Below are positions 42,411 to 52,986 of a stretch of 64,000 nucleotides of DNA, in pieces (within the stretch, counting starts at the first letter, position 1; the number at the start of each line of letters is the position of its first letter). The stretch lies in assembly GCF_016464705.1 (NCBI RefSeq), contig NZ_JAEHOB010000007.1, positions 186,001 through 250,000 on the forward strand, written 5' to 3'. The position numbers and the translations under genes are program-made. This DNA comes from Qaidamihabitans albus (GTDB taxonomy: Bacteria > Actinomycetota > Actinomycetes > Mycobacteriales > Pseudonocardiaceae). The notes below the pieces were generated by a model. It was not told the origin of the DNA and searched no databases. It was given only the letters and a program-made list of their open reading frames with translations.

Positions 42411-44150
42411 CTAGGGGCGGAGGTGGCCGGCGCCGTGGCGGACGGCGGCGTAGGCGTCGACGGCTCCGTGGCCGTAGAAGCCGTTGAACTCCGGGGTGCC
42501 CGTGCAGGTCGCGGTGTAGGACTCGTCGCGGCCCTCGTCGAGGTAGTCCACGGTGTTCGGCACCGGGCACGGGATCTCCGCCGCGGTGCCCTCCAGCACC
42601 CGCTGGGTGGCGTCCGGGTTCAGCCCGAAGCCACCACGGCCGGGCCTGCCGTACTCCGACACGATCAGCGCAGCCACACCGGACGCGTGTGGCGCGGCCA
42701 TCGACGTCCCCTGCAGGTACTGGTAGTAGCCGAACGTCCCGTCGCCGAACTCGGCCCGCTGCACGCCCAGCTCCGCACCGAGCGGCGTGATCTCGCCGGC
42801 CTCGTCGACGGTTCCCTCCGCGACTGCGATGTCGCGCGGGTACGCGGAGAGGATCAGGTTCTCGTTGGTACGGAACCACTCCGAACCGAAGTAGTCCCGG
42901 TAGTACCCGCCCGGCGCGGAGACCGAGATCTGCTCCGTGCCGTAGTTCGAGAAGTCCGCCTTCGCCTGCGAGGGACCGAATGCCGACACCGCGATCGTGT
43001 GCGGGCCCTCGGTCGGCATCGAAAGGCAGGTCGCGTTGTCGATCTCGCGGTCGTGGCTGCCGCCCTCAGGAAAGTTCGGGCTGCTCGAGTCCGGCTGCGG
43101 CGCACCGAGGTCGGAGTGCTGGTTGCCGAGCGCGACCACCTGCGTCACACCCTTGCGGTGCGCGTACGCCAGCGCGCGGCTGACCGCCTCGACCGTGGTC
43201 CGCTGCGCCTGCTGCTGTTCCGGCGAGTCGGCGGGGTTGGCCGCGCAGTTGTAGAGCCACGGGTCGATGTAGAAGGACATGTTGATGACATCGATCCCGG
43301 CGTCACCGGCGTAGGTGATCGCGTCCACCGCCGCCTGCAGGAAGAAGTAGCCGGAGTCCTGACCGGCGCGGAGGTTCGCCAGGCGCACGTTCGGTGCGAC
43401 GCCGGAGATACCCGCGCCGTTCGCGGCCGCGGCGATGGTGCCCGCGACGTGCGTACCGTGGCCGTGACCGTCGTGGTCCACCGGATCGACGCAGCCACGG
43501 AACTCACACGGGCCGTCCACCTCGTTGCCGTTCGCGTCGGCCGGAACGTCGCGCACGAAGTTGCGGGACGCCGCCCGGTCGAAGTTCGGCGCGATGTCCG
43601 GATGCGTGCCGTCGACACCGGTGTCGATCACGCCGACCCTGACGCGCTTGTCTCCGGGCTGGACGGTGCGCGCGAGATCGGAGCGGACGGACTTCAGGCC
43701 CCAAAGCTTCTCGTCCAGCGGATCGGTGCCGACCGGCTCCGGCGCGCGGGCACGGCCGCCAGGGGCCGACTTCGCGCCGGAACGCTGGTGCTCCTTCTCC
43801 ACCCGGTCCGGTGCGGGACCGCTACCCCGTTCCGGCGCGTGCCCGATCGGCCGGGCCTCCGCCGCACCGAACACGGCACGATCGGCCGACACCCGCTCCG
43901 CGAAGCCGCTCGCCGGCGCGCTGGCGGTGATCAGGCCGACCGCCCGGTTCGTCCGCAGCACCGTACCGCCGGCCTCCCGGACAGCCGTGGCGGCCGCCGC
44001 GACGCTCCGGCCGTCCGCGGCCAGGACGGTGAACTCCGTCGCCGGGCCGGAAGGCTGTGGCTGCGCGGTGGCCACCGGGGCGGCGACACCGGCGAGCCCG
44101 CCGATCAGCGGTGCGGTCAGCACCGCCACCAGAAGCTTGGGTTTCCTCAC
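42411..44150 (-). CDS. Secreted subtilisin-like S8 serine protease
   Basis: The 579-residue protein starts with a signal peptide (RKPKLLVAVLTAPLIGGLAG, likely cut after ATA near 29), followed by an I9-like propeptide (about 38-100) and a Pro/Arg-rich linker. The S8 catalytic domain has Asp176 (GVIDTGVD), His231 (GHGHGTHVAG) and Ser483 (GTSMAAPH). It is probably secreted, processed and used to degrade extracellular protein. AAGGAGG precedes the GTG. The family B palindrome follows its stop. Confidence 0.95.
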   Translation of the reverse strand: MRKPKLLVAVLTAPLIGGLAGVAAPVATAQPQPSGPATEFTVLAADGRSVAAAATAVREAGGTVLRTNRAVGLITASAPASGFAERVSADRAVFGAAEARPIGHAPERGSGPAPDRVEKEHQRSGAKSAPGGRARAPEPVGTDPLDEKLWGLKSVRSDLARTVQPGDKRVRVGVIDTGVDGTHPDIAPNFDRAASRNFVRDVPADANGNEVDGPCEFRGCVDPVDHDGHGHGTHVAGTIAAAANGAGISGVAPNVRLANLRAGQDSGYFFLQAAVDAITYAGDAGIDVINMSFYIDPWLYNCAANPADSPEQQQAQRTTVEAVSRALAYAHRKGVTQVVALGNQHSDLGAPQPDSSSPNFPEGGSHDREIDNATCLSMPTEGPHTIAVSAFGPSQAKADFSNYGTEQISVSAPGGYYRDYFGSEWFRTNENLILSAYPRDIAVAEGTVDEAGEITPLGAELGVQRAEFGDGTFGYYQYLQGTSMAAPHASGVAALIVSEYGRPGRGGFGLNPDATQRVLEGTAAEIPCPVPNTVDYLDEGRDESYTATCTGTPEFNGFYGHGAVDAYAAVRHGAGHLRP

Positions 44151-44243
44151 GCGGTTCCTCCTTGGACACAGGTGGGAAGAACGTACCGACCGAACGGAGC
44201 GGCGCGAGGGAAATCCCTACGAAAGTTGGACGGGCGGTGCGCG

Positions 44244-45197
44244 CTACGCGAGCGACAGTGCGATGCCGTCGAGGATGTCGTGCTCGCTCACGACCAGGTC
44301 CGCGGGCCCGCCGCGCGCCGCCAGTTGCTCCGCCAGCACCTGCACGATCAGCGCGCCACCTCCGATGACGTCCACCCTTCCGGGATGGATCACGGGATTC
44401 GCCGCGCGGGTGGCGTGGTCCACCGTCAGCAGCTGCCGGGCGGTGCGGTCGATGTCGGCGGGGGTGAGCCGGAAGAGGTGGGTCCGGTCGGAATCATACT
44501 CGGGCAGCTCCTGCGCGATCGCGGAGAGCGTGGTGACCGTGCCGGCGACCCCTATCCACGTGTTCGCCTTGGCGACGTCCACCGCGTCGAACGCCTCGGC
44601 GAGTACCTCGGCGGCGAGTTCCCGCGCCGCGCTCACGTCGGCGGGAGCAGGCGGATCGGTGCGCAGGGTGCGCTCGGTGATGCGGACGCAGCCGATGTCG
44701 ACGGAACGGGCGGCGAGCACCTCGGCGTCGCGCCCGTCCCACGTCCCGAGCACCAGTTCGGTGGAGCCGCCGCCGACGTCCACGACGAGGAACGGGCCGT
44801 CGTCCGGGTCCTGCTCGCCGACGGCCCCGATGAACGACAGCCTGGCCTCCTCGTCGCCGGTGATCACCTCCGCCTCGACGCCGAGCACCTCGCGGGTCAT
44901 GGCGAAGAACTCGTCGCGGTTGCTCGCGTCGCGGGTGGCCGACGTCGCGACCATGCGGACCTTCTCGGCCCCCTTGCGCCGCGCCGCGACCGTGTAGTCG
45001 ACCAGGGCCGCCCGCGTGCGCTCGAGAGCTTCCGGGGCCAGCCTGCCGGTGGCGTCGACACCCTGGCCGAGCCGCACGACGCGCATCTCCCGATGCAGGT
45101 CGCGCAGGTCGACCGTACCGTCGTGCCGGTACGTCAGCTCGGCGGCGAGCAGGCGGATGGAGTTGGTTCCACAGTCGATCGCGGCTACCCGGGGCAT
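44244..45197 (-). CDS. ppx: Ppx/GppA family exopolyphosphatase
   Basis: The 317-residue sugar-kinase/actin-fold enzyme has the phosphate loop AIDCGTNSIRLL at the start, TSATRDASNRDEF (about 87-99), and a second loop VDVGGGSTELVLG (about 140-152). Family members hydrolyse polyphosphate or pppGpp. It matches Rv1026 by position beside the DUF501 and ftsB genes, though a lytic transglycosylase gene intervenes here. Confidence 0.93.
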   Translation of the reverse strand: MPRVAAIDCGTNSIRLLAAELTYRHDGTVDLRDLHREMRVVRLGQGVDATGRLAPEALERTRAALVDYTVAARRKGAEKVRMVATSATRDASNRDEFFAMTREVLGVEAEVITGDEEARLSFIGAVGEQDPDDGPFLVVDVGGGSTELVLGTWDGRDAEVLAARSVDIGCVRITERTLRTDPPAPADVSAARELAAEVLAEAFDAVDVAKANTWIGVAGTVTTLSAIAQELPEYDSDRTHLFRLTPADIDRTARQLLTVDHATRAANPVIHPGRVDVIGGGALIVQVLAEQLAARGGPADLVVSEHDILDGIALSLA

Positions 45198-45213
45198 GGC
45201 GCCACCCTAGCCG

Positions 45214-46455
45214 TCACGTCGTCGACGACTGGCTCGACTCCGGATCGGCCGACTCGGTGCCGCTCTCGTCCCCCGACTCCTCGCAGTCCGGCTCCGTGGG
45301 CGTGGGAGTCGGCGTGGGAGAGGTGGAGTCCGGCGGCTCGCACGTCTCACCGGGCTCGCTCGGGTCCGTCGGGTCGGTGGGCTCGGTCGGCTCCGTGGGT
45401 TCCTCCGGCTCGTCCGGCTTCGTCGGCGTGGTGGGGTTCGTCGTGTCCGGCGGGATCGACGGGCCCGAGTTGTCCGGAGGCAGCTGAGAGCCGGATGTGG
45501 CCGGGGGCGCCGAGGTGGCCGCCGACCGGCCGCGGGGCGTGGCGCTGGCCGAGGGCGGGTCGACGGGTGACGGCGCCTCCCTGGTGGTCACCTTCGGCAC
45601 GGCCAGCGGCACATCGCTGTCCGGCAGCGTCGCCACGCCGTTGCGGTACGCCTTCGCCCACCTGATCACGGTCTCGACGTAGGTGTCGGAGTTGTTGTAC
45701 CGGTAGAGCGCTGCCCGCAGCTGGTCGTCCTTCGACAGATCGAGACCGCCGGAGCAGAGGTAGCGAGCGGTGGCCACGGTGGCGTCGTAGATGTTGTTCG
45801 GGTCCTGCACGCCGTCGTCGTTGCCGTCGGCGCCGTAGCGGGCCCACGTTCCGGGAATGAACTGGGTCGGCCCCACCGCCCGGTCCCACACGGCGTCGCC
45901 GTCGTGGCGGCCCTGGTCGGTGTCCGGGATCGCGGCCACCGGCCCGACACCGTTGAGCACGGGCCCGAGGATCGGCTCCAGCGTGTCTCCGTTCACGTCG
46001 ACGTAGCCGCCGCGCGCGTGGTTGGACTCGATGCGGCCGATGCTGGCGACGAGCGCCCAGTCGATATTGCAGTCCGGCTGCTCCCGGCCCACCAGCTGTG
46101 CCGCGTTGCGGTACGCGGCGAGGGCCGTGCCGGGAATGCCAAGCGGACCGGGCGCGGGCAGCTCGTAGACGGTCAGGTTCTCCGGGTCGGGCGGCTCGGG
46201 CAGGCTGCCGTCCACCGAGATCGTTCTCGTTCCGGGGGGCGACCCGCCCTCCAGCGCGAGGTCACCGCTGTACTCGGTGCCGCCGGTGTGGTCGGTGCTC
46301 GCCGCGGCGTTCAGCCAGCCGACCGCGCCGTTGCTGGCGGCGACCGCGGGCAGCACGGCCAGCGACCCTCCGAGGAGAGCGGCCAGCGTCCTGTGCCGAA
46401 GCCCGAACCTCCGGGTCGCGCCACCGATGGCGGCGGGTATCCGGGTCGCACGCAC
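45214..46455 (-). CDS. Secreted lytic transglycosylase with Pro/Thr/Glu tail
   Basis: The 413-residue protein has an N-terminal membrane/signal segment (RHRTLAALLGGSLAVLPAVA). A transglycosylase SLT domain follows at about 105-270, with the catalytic Glu in IGRIESNHARGG, AVGPTQFIPGTW and a calcium-like DGNDDGVQDPNN loop. The long low-complexity tail is rich in PTEPTEPTDP units. It probably cleaves peptidoglycan outside the cell. The GTG at 46455 is set by GGAGG seven bases upstream; the longer frame to 46572 lacks such a site. A relative lies at 50179. Confidence 0.9.
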   Translation of the reverse strand: MRATRIPAAIGGATRRFGLRHRTLAALLGGSLAVLPAVAASNGAVGWLNAAASTDHTGGTEYSGDLALEGGSPPGTRTISVDGSLPEPPDPENLTVYELPAPGPLGIPGTALAAYRNAAQLVGREQPDCNIDWALVASIGRIESNHARGGYVDVNGDTLEPILGPVLNGVGPVAAIPDTDQGRHDGDAVWDRAVGPTQFIPGTWARYGADGNDDGVQDPNNIYDATVATARYLCSGGLDLSKDDQLRAALYRYNNSDTYVETVIRWAKAYRNGVATLPDSDVPLAVPKVTTREAPSPVDPPSASATPRGRSAATSAPPATSGSQLPPDNSGPSIPPDTTNPTTPTKPDEPEEPTEPTEPTDPTDPSEPGETCEPPDSTSPTPTPTPTEPDCEESGDESGTESADPESSQSSTT

Positions 46456-46524
46456 GCTCGAACCTCCGACCTCACCTGTGGTAAGCCTGTGCTCCCCCAC
46501 CGTCCGGGAACATGATTCTGCCAG

Positions 46525-46545
46525 CCTGCCTAATCGCGAGGCAGG
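46525..46545 (-). terminator. Small hairpin after the DUF501 gene
   Basis: CCTGCCT (46525-46531) pairs with AGGCAGG (46539-46545) around a seven-base loop. It lies in the 180-base gap between the DUF501 gene and the transglycosylase; there is no U-tract on the minus strand. I looked for a c-di-AMP riboswitch here and did not find one. Confidence 0.35.
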
Positions 46546-46635
46546 TTTCATCCCCTCCAGGCCAATTGGCACCTGGATTAGTCCACTTGCAGTAAGATCA
46601 TCGTCGCGGCGTGACCGTTACGGCGGATTGACAGT

Positions 46636-47157
46636 CTACTGTGGATTGTCCTGGGCGCAGTCGCCCGCAGGCCAGCCCTCGGCCCGGACCAGTCGCAGCG
46701 TCTCGTCTCCGAAGGGGTTCGCCCCGGGGCCGCAGGCCAGCGTGTGCGCCAGGTGCACGTGCAGGCACTTGACCCGGCCGGGCATGCCACCGGCACTCAC
46801 CTGGTGTCCGAGCGGTTCGATGGCGTCCCGCTGGGCCAGGTACGACTTGTGTGCCCGCTGGTACGCCGCCGCCAGCTCGGCGTCCTCGGCCAGCCGCTCG
46901 GTCATCTCGCGCATGACGCCCTCGGCCTCGAGCTTGCCCACGATGGCGCTCAGCCGGGGGCAGGTCAGGTAGTACAGCGTCGGGAACGGGGTGCCGTCCT
47001 CGAGACGGGGGCTGGTCTGCACCACCGCGGGGTGGCCACCGGGGCAGCGGGCCGCGATCGCCCGTAGCGCGCGAGGCGGCCTGCCGAGCTGCTCCGCGAC
47101 GATCTCCCGATCGGCATCGGTCACGGGCTCGAACTGGGGCGACTCGGTTTCGTTCAC
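46636..47157 (-). CDS. DUF501 domain protein
   Basis: The 173-residue protein matches the DUF501 family found in actinobacteria beside ppx and ftsB (Rv1025). It carries VAEQLGRPPRAL, ARCPGGHPAVVQT, FPTLYYLTCP, and the end with VKCLHVHLAHTLACGPGANP. Conserved Cys/His residues suggest metal binding, but the function is not known. Confidence 0.92.
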   Translation of the reverse strand: MNETESPQFEPVTDADREIVAEQLGRPPRALRAIAARCPGGHPAVVQTSPRLEDGTPFPTLYYLTCPRLSAIVGKLEAEGVMREMTERLAEDAELAAAYQRAHKSYLAQRDAIEPLGHQVSAGGMPGRVKCLHVHLAHTLACGPGANPFGDETLRLVRAEGWPAGDCAQDNPQ

Positions 47158-47200
47158 AGCAGCAGGGTAGCCAGGCCGCCGACGTCACCGGCCGCCGTGG

Positions 47201-47244
47201 TCGTGAGTGGCCACGCGAGTTCTAACTCGCGTGGCCACTCACGA
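47201..47244. repeat. Family A palindrome, perfect copy with CT centre
   Basis: Arms 47201-47221 and 47224-47244 (21 bases) are exact reverse complements around CT, so this copy is in the opposite orientation to those with AG. The middle of the arms reads GGCCA/TGGCC. It lies between the ftsB end and the DUF501 start. Confidence 0.93.
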
Positions 47245-47247
47245 GGG

Positions 47248-47769
47248 CTAGCCGGACGCGCTCTCCCACAGGCGCTCGTACCAGGGCCCCTGCGGGTGCC
47301 GGTACTCGCCGGGGCGCGGTCGTTCCGCGGCCGCCTCGTCCTCCGGCAACTGCACGATGTACGGCGTCTCGCCCGGCATGACGTACCGCAGCCTGCGCCG
47401 GGCCTCGGCCTCGACCTGCGCGGGGTCGCTCAGCTCCGCCTCACGCGCCTCCAGCTCGGCGACCTGCCTGCGCAGCTCGGCCTGCCGCTGCTCCTGCTGG
47501 GTCACCTCCGCCTTCTGGGAGAGGTAGGTGCGCAGCGGAACGGCGATCGTGAACGCGAGCGCGCACACCACGATCGCGACCACGGCGGCGCGCCGGGTGG
47601 TGGACATCCCGAGCACCTTGGCCGCACTGGAGGCCCGCGTGGCGCTCAGCCCGCGCCGGAGACGAGCCCTGCGCCCGTCCCGCCGGGCGCGTTCCGGGCG
47701 GCGCGGGGACGAGCGCTGGGCCCGCCCTCCGCTCCGCCGGCTTCGCGGCCTCCCACGTTCGGCGGCCAC
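47248..47769 (-). CDS. ftsB: FtsB/DivIC septum formation initiator
   Basis: The 173-residue protein has a very basic N-terminus (RRSGGRAQRSSPRRPERARR), one membrane helix at about 62-80 (VVAIVVCALAFTIAVPL), a coiled coil at about 84-115 (QKAEVTQQEQRQAELRRQVA) and the DivIC-type end RRLRYVMPGETPYIV. It links divisome proteins FtsQ/FtsL at the septum. It starts seven bases after the eno stop, matching Rv1024-Rv1023 order. Confidence 0.9.
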   Translation of the reverse strand: MAAERGRPRSRRSGGRAQRSSPRRPERARRDGRRARLRRGLSATRASSAAKVLGMSTTRRAAVVAIVVCALAFTIAVPLRTYLSQKAEVTQQEQRQAELRRQVAELEAREAELSDPAQVEAEARRRLRYVMPGETPYIVQLPEDEAAAERPRPGEYRHPQGPWYERLWESASG

Positions 47770-47775
47770 CGCTGA

Positions 47776-49071
<1,296 letters not shown>

Positions 49072-49152
49072 TCACCCGGTTGTGCCAGCGACGACGGCAC
49101 CCAGCGTAGCCGCATGCCCGGATCACCCGGTGGAGGCACGCAGGCCGCCCCG

Positions 49153-49611
49153 TCAGTGTTCTCCGGGACGGATCTCCTGCCAGCCCGCGGGAAGATCGAC
49201 GACGTCGGAGGTCTGCTGCCAGAAGGTCCAGCTGTTGCCGCCGATGTCCTGCACGGTGAACAACCGCGCGCCGTAGGGCTGGTCCTGCGGCCGGGAGACC
49301 TCGACGGTGTCGCCGACCGCGGCGCACACCTGCTCGAAATGGGTGTCCACGTCGTCCACGTACACGACGTTGAGCTGGCCGACCGGACCGTCGACGCCCT
49401 TGGCCTCCCAGTAGTCGGCACCGACCGCGGTGAGCTGGATCTCCGCGTCGCCGGCCAGCACCGTGGCCTGGAACACATCGCCCGCCGCGTCCACGATGCG
49501 CAGCTTCTCCTTGAACCCGAAAACGCGGGTCAGCCACTCCACCGCCTCGGTGGCGTCGGTGTAGTACAGGTACGGCGCGAGGCCGAGGTACCTCGGGTCT
49601 TCGTCGCTCAT
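49153..49611 (-). CDS. VOC (glyoxalase-like) family protein
   Basis: About 152 residues forming a VOC fold: YLGLAPYLYYTDATEAVEWL, FGFKEKLRI, VYVDDVDTHFEQVC and LFTVQDIGGNSWTFWQQ. The start is uncertain: ATG at 49611 gives the family-like N-terminus SDEDPRYLG, while 49626 and 49689 are in frame upstream. No activity can be assigned. It lies between eno and a small TPR gene and may share a promoter region with the latter. Confidence 0.85.
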   Translation of the reverse strand: MSDEDPRYLGLAPYLYYTDATEAVEWLTRVFGFKEKLRIVDAAGDVFQATVLAGDAEIQLTAVGADYWEAKGVDGPVGQLNVVYVDDVDTHFEQVCAAVGDTVEVSRPQDQPYGARLFTVQDIGGNSWTFWQQTSDVVDLPAGWQEIRPGEH

Positions 49612-49752
49612 GGCGGGAGAGTCCATCACATCGCCGTCCGGCGCGGCGCAGTCACCCCGGCCCCGCAACGCTTCCGCGACCGCCGTCACATGCGCTCCCG
49701 ATCATTCGGAGGATCGAGAATCGGCCGTGGCGCAGGTAATGTCGGAAGAATC

Positions 49753-50154
49753 ATGATGGAGCAGGAGCCAGTTCCGGAGCATTCGGCGGAGGCCCGGTTC
49801 CAGGCGTTTCGCCGGGCCGAGGCCCTGGTGCGGCGGCGTCCGCTCGACGCGCTGAAGGTGCTGGAGCCCGTGCTCGACGCCGACGCCGACAAGCCCAGCG
49901 TGCAACTGCTCGCCGGGCGTGCCTACTTTCACTCCGCGCAGCTGCGCCGGGCCGAACGGGCGCTGACCAGGGTCGTCGAGATGGATCCCGCCGACCACTA
50001 CGCCCGCTTCGTACTGGGCCGGACCCTGCAACGGCTCGGCCGGTTCGTGGAGGCCCTGGGGCAGTTGCGGATGGCGTCCGCGATGAACCCGGTACCCGAG
50101 TACCAGGAGGCCATCACGGAGGTCCGCGCCCGGATCGCGCTCAGCGGCGACTAG
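49753..50154 (+). CDS. Small tetratricopeptide-repeat protein
   Basis: The 133-residue protein contains TPR-like helix pairs (AEALVRRRPLDALKVLEPVL, AGRAYFHSAQLRRAERALTR, YARFVLGRTLQRLGRFVEAL). Such proteins serve as interaction scaffolds. GGAAGA precedes the ATG at 49753. It ends 24 bases before the convergent transglycosylase gene. Confidence 0.87.
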   Translation: MMEQEPVPEHSAEARFQAFRRAEALVRRRPLDALKVLEPVLDADADKPSVQLLAGRAYFHSAQLRRAERALTRVVEMDPADHYARFVLGRTLQRLGRFVEALGQLRMASAMNPVPEYQEAITEVRARIALSGD

Positions 50155-50178
50155 GAGCTGACTGCGCCGACTGCCCGG

Positions 50179-50970
50179 TCACGGGGTCGCCGAGGCGGCG
50201 TAGGCATCGGCGCCGCTGAAGACGTTCCGCCCGTACTCGACGGATCGGTTGTAGGCCAGCACGGCGTCCCACCAGCCATGGGCCGTGCGCAGGTCACGCT
50301 CGCCGGAGCAGAGGAAGCGGGCGGCGGCGAGCGCGGCGTCGTCGATGTTCTGCGGGTCGGGCGGCTTGCCGTCACGGACGGCGCGGGCGCCCCAGCGCTG
50401 CCACGTCTCCGGCAGGAACTGCAGCGGGCCCACCGCGCGGTCCCACGCGGTGTCGCCGTCGAGCCGCCCGCCGTCGGTGTCGCGGATCTCCCGGACGCCT
50501 GGCGAACCGTCGAGCGGGACGCCGATGATCGGCCGGGTCGCCGTGCCGTCGGCGCCGATCCGGGCGCCGCCGAAACCGCCGTGCCGCGACTCGACGCGGC
50601 CGATCCCGGCGAGCGTGCCCCAGGACAGGTGACAGTCCGGATGTTCGGCGCGCATCCACATCTCGGCGCGCCCGTACGCGGCGAGTGCCCGTGCGGGTAC
50701 GTCCGTCACCGCGGAGACCTGCTCGGACCACTGGTCGAGCTCGGCCTGATCGGAGACGTCCGGCCGGTCGACCGGCGCGGCCACCGGGGTGCGGGGTGTG
50801 CTCGCGTGCGGCCGCGGGCGCTGATCGGGGACGGTGAACGACGTGTCCGGTTCGTCCTTGGTGATCCCGATCGTGAGGATCAACGCGAGGCCCGTGACCA
50901 CGAGGGCCCCGGCGAGCACCAGCCTGCCGACGTAGCGGCGCGGCAACGGCGGTGGGGCGGGATCGACCAC
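50179..50970 (-). CDS. Membrane-anchored lytic transglycosylase, LpqU-like
   Basis: The 263-residue protein has an N-terminal anchor (VGRLVLAGALVVTGLALILTI). A transglycosylase domain at about 95-255 carries the catalytic Glu in IGRVESRHGG, then AVGPLQFLPETWQRW and ARFLCSGERDL. Between eno and mazG it matches LpqU (Rv1022), although no lipobox is seen. It shares fold and motifs with the protein at 45214 but lacks its tail. Confidence 0.9.
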   Translation of the reverse strand: MVDPAPPPLPRRYVGRLVLAGALVVTGLALILTIGITKDEPDTSFTVPDQRPRPHASTPRTPVAAPVDRPDVSDQAELDQWSEQVSAVTDVPARALAAYGRAEMWMRAEHPDCHLSWGTLAGIGRVESRHGGFGGARIGADGTATRPIIGVPLDGSPGVREIRDTDGGRLDGDTAWDRAVGPLQFLPETWQRWGARAVRDGKPPDPQNIDDAALAAARFLCSGERDLRTAHGWWDAVLAYNRSVEYGRNVFSGADAYAASATP

Positions 50971-51023
50971 CCGAACAGGTTACGCGGTGAGCACGGTGAG
51001 CCGGAGGGGAACACCACGATGCG

Positions 51024-51989
51024 TCAAGAGGTCCCGGCCGGCCAGAAGCGGCGCCAGGCGTCCGGGTCGAGGGCGGCCGGGTCGAAGCCGGCCCGCCGGG
51101 CCGCGCGTTCGGCGGCCTGCACGTTGCCCGCGAAGGTCTTCGCCGCGGCGCGCAGGGCGCCTTCCGGGTCGACACCCGCCCGCCGTGCCGCCGCGGCGAT
51201 CCGGAACAGCTTCGATCCCTCGTCGTTGCCCACCGGGAACAGGTCGAACGGCAGGCCCGCACGGCCGGTCCGCTGGCCGAGCTTGCCGGCGAGCGCGACG
51301 GCGGGCTGACCGAGCGCCACGCCGTCCACAATGGACTCCCGGCGTTTCTCCGCCTGTTTGAGTTCCTCCCAGCGAACCTGCTGGTGTTCGGCGGTGCGCA
51401 CCTGCTCGGCCCCGGTGAACACGTGCGGGTGCCTGCCGACCAGCTTCGCGACGAGCTCCTCCGCCACGTCGTCGATGTCGAACGGGTCGGCAGCGTCCTC
51501 CGCGGCGACGCGGGCGTGGAAGAGCACCTGCAGCAGTACGTCGCCGAGTTCTTCCCGCATCGCCGCGCGATCACCCTCCTCGATCGCGTCCAGCAGCTCG
51601 TAGGTCTCCTCGACCAGGTACTGCAACAGCGACTCGTGGGTCTGCACGGCGTCCCACGGACAGCCGCCCGGCGAGCGCAGCCGGTCCATCACCTCGGCGG
51701 CCCGCACCAGCGGCGGCACCGGCGTGCCGAGCACGGTCGCGCCCGCGGCGACGAGCGCAGCGGCCCCGGGATCGGTCGTCCCCGCGGCGACCAGCACAAC
51801 GCCGGGCTGCCGGGTGAGGGTGGCCGGATCGGGCGCGGTCTTGGCGTCGAGCGCCGCCCGCGTCGCTTCGGGCAGGTCGCCCGCGGCGTAGACGGCCTCC
51901 GCCGCCCGCAGCGCCGGCCAGGCGGCCGCCGGAAGCACCGCCGGCAGTGCGGGTGAGACGAGCACCACCGTGGCGGGAAACGACGTCAT
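51024..51989 (-). CDS. mazG: Nucleoside triphosphate pyrophosphohydrolase MazG
   Basis: The 321-residue protein has an Ala/Val-rich N-terminal domain (1-95) and a MazG domain with CPWDAVQTHESLLQYLVEET, YELLDAIEEGD and EELGDVLLQVLFHA metal-binding motifs. It removes pyrophosphate from non-canonical NTPs. The N-terminal extension is seen in actinobacterial MazG. The ATG overlaps the stop of the upstream SurA-like gene (ATGA), so the two are coupled. Confidence 0.94.
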   Translation of the reverse strand: MTSFPATVVLVSPALPAVLPAAAWPALRAAEAVYAAGDLPEATRAALDAKTAPDPATLTRQPGVVLVAAGTTDPGAAALVAAGATVLGTPVPPLVRAAEVMDRLRSPGGCPWDAVQTHESLLQYLVEETYELLDAIEEGDRAAMREELGDVLLQVLFHARVAAEDAADPFDIDDVAEELVAKLVGRHPHVFTGAEQVRTAEHQQVRWEELKQAEKRRESIVDGVALGQPAVALAGKLGQRTGRAGLPFDLFPVGNDEGSKLFRIAAAARRAGVDPEGALRAAAKTFAGNVQAAERAARRAGFDPAALDPDAWRRFWPAGTS

Positions 51990-52936
51990 GACTGCACGGT
52001 ACGGGACCTCAGCTGGTAACCGGTCACCTCGTCCTCGCTGGCGGCCGGCGCCATCTCGGTCTCGTCCCACACGCCGTAGCGCGGGTTGAGCCGCACGCCG
52101 AGCTCGTCGGCGATCGGCTGCAACTGGCGGATGCCGGCCCAGTAGAGCACCTGCGGATCCGCCTGCTGCGCGGCCTGCTCACCGCTGCCGGCACCGACCT
52201 GACGGTCGCGGACGAGCCCGACGAGCCAGCCCGTCTGCTCGCGGCTCGGCTGGATCACCAGCACGGTGCCCTCCTGCGCGCCGAACACCGCGCTGATCGC
52301 CAGCTCCGGCTGGTTCTGCAGCGTCTCGGCCAGCGTCAGCTCCTGGTCGATCAGCTGGTGGCCGCCGTCGCGAATCACCTGCTCGGCGGCACCCGGGTCC
52401 GCGGCGAGCTTCCGGCCGAGGTCGAGTGCCTGCTCCTTCGCGGTGGCCTCCGCGTTCTCGGTGACGATCGTGGTGCCGACGAGCTGGACCGACACCCGGT
52501 CCGCGTAGCGCTGCGCCAGTTGCTGCAGCAGGATCTGGTCGGCCGCGACGTCACGCACCCGCTCCGGCTCGATGCCGATCGAGGCGGCGACCGACTCGGC
52601 TCCCCCGCTGCTCTCGATGAGCTCGGTGATCCGGGCCGGGTCCGCGCGCAGCCCCTCACGCCTGGCGGCGACCGTCACGAGGTGGTGGATGATCCTGCTC
52701 CGCACGATCTCGCGGGCCTGGACCTCGAAGTTGTTCTGCTCGTGCGCCTGTTGCGCCTCCGGCACGTTGTCCAGCACCCAGCGGATCTCCTGCTGGACGT
52801 CGTCGAGTGAGATCGCGTGGTCGCCGATGATCGCGGCGGAGGTGACCTGGCTCGGACCGGAACCACAACCGGCCAGCACGAGCGAGGCGATCAGGGCGAT
52901 GAGCAGCGCGGCGGGGCGGCGGATGGTCCGGGTCAC
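51986..52936 (-). CDS. SurA-N-domain lipoprotein
   Basis: The 316-residue protein has a lipoprotein signal with lipobox LVLAGCGSG (Cys about 22) and a SurA-like N-terminal helical domain (DDVQQEIRWVLDNVPEAQQA to RSRIIHHLVTVAARR). A C-terminal half follows with no clear PPIase signature. It may be a foldase or chaperone outside the membrane. The GTG at 52936 follows GAGAAGG. Position between mazG and mfd is usual in this family of bacteria. Confidence 0.87.
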   Translation of the reverse strand: MTRTIRRPAALLIALIASLVLAGCGSGPSQVTSAAIIGDHAISLDDVQQEIRWVLDNVPEAQQAHEQNNFEVQAREIVRSRIIHHLVTVAARREGLRADPARITELIESSGGAESVAASIGIEPERVRDVAADQILLQQLAQRYADRVSVQLVGTTIVTENAEATAKEQALDLGRKLAADPGAAEQVIRDGGHQLIDQELTLAETLQNQPELAISAVFGAQEGTVLVIQPSREQTGWLVGLVRDRQVGAGSGEQAAQQADPQVLYWAGIRQLQPIADELGVRLNPRYGVWDETEMAPAASEDEVTGYQLRSRTVQS

Positions 52937-52986
52937 ACGCCGTACCTTCTCACAGCACACCTCCACGAATGCAAGCCACCGCACGC

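Noticed and set aside
42138-45665. 1175-residue plus-strand open frame
   Set aside because: Antisense to the subtilase and ppx genes; Arg/Val/Gly-rich translation typical of GC-driven open frames, with no domain or ribosome binding site.
46456-46635. c-di-AMP riboswitch upstream of the lytic transglycosylase
   Set aside because: Such riboswitches often precede cell-wall hydrolase genes in actinobacteria, but the conserved blocks are not present; only a 7-bp hairpin is seen.
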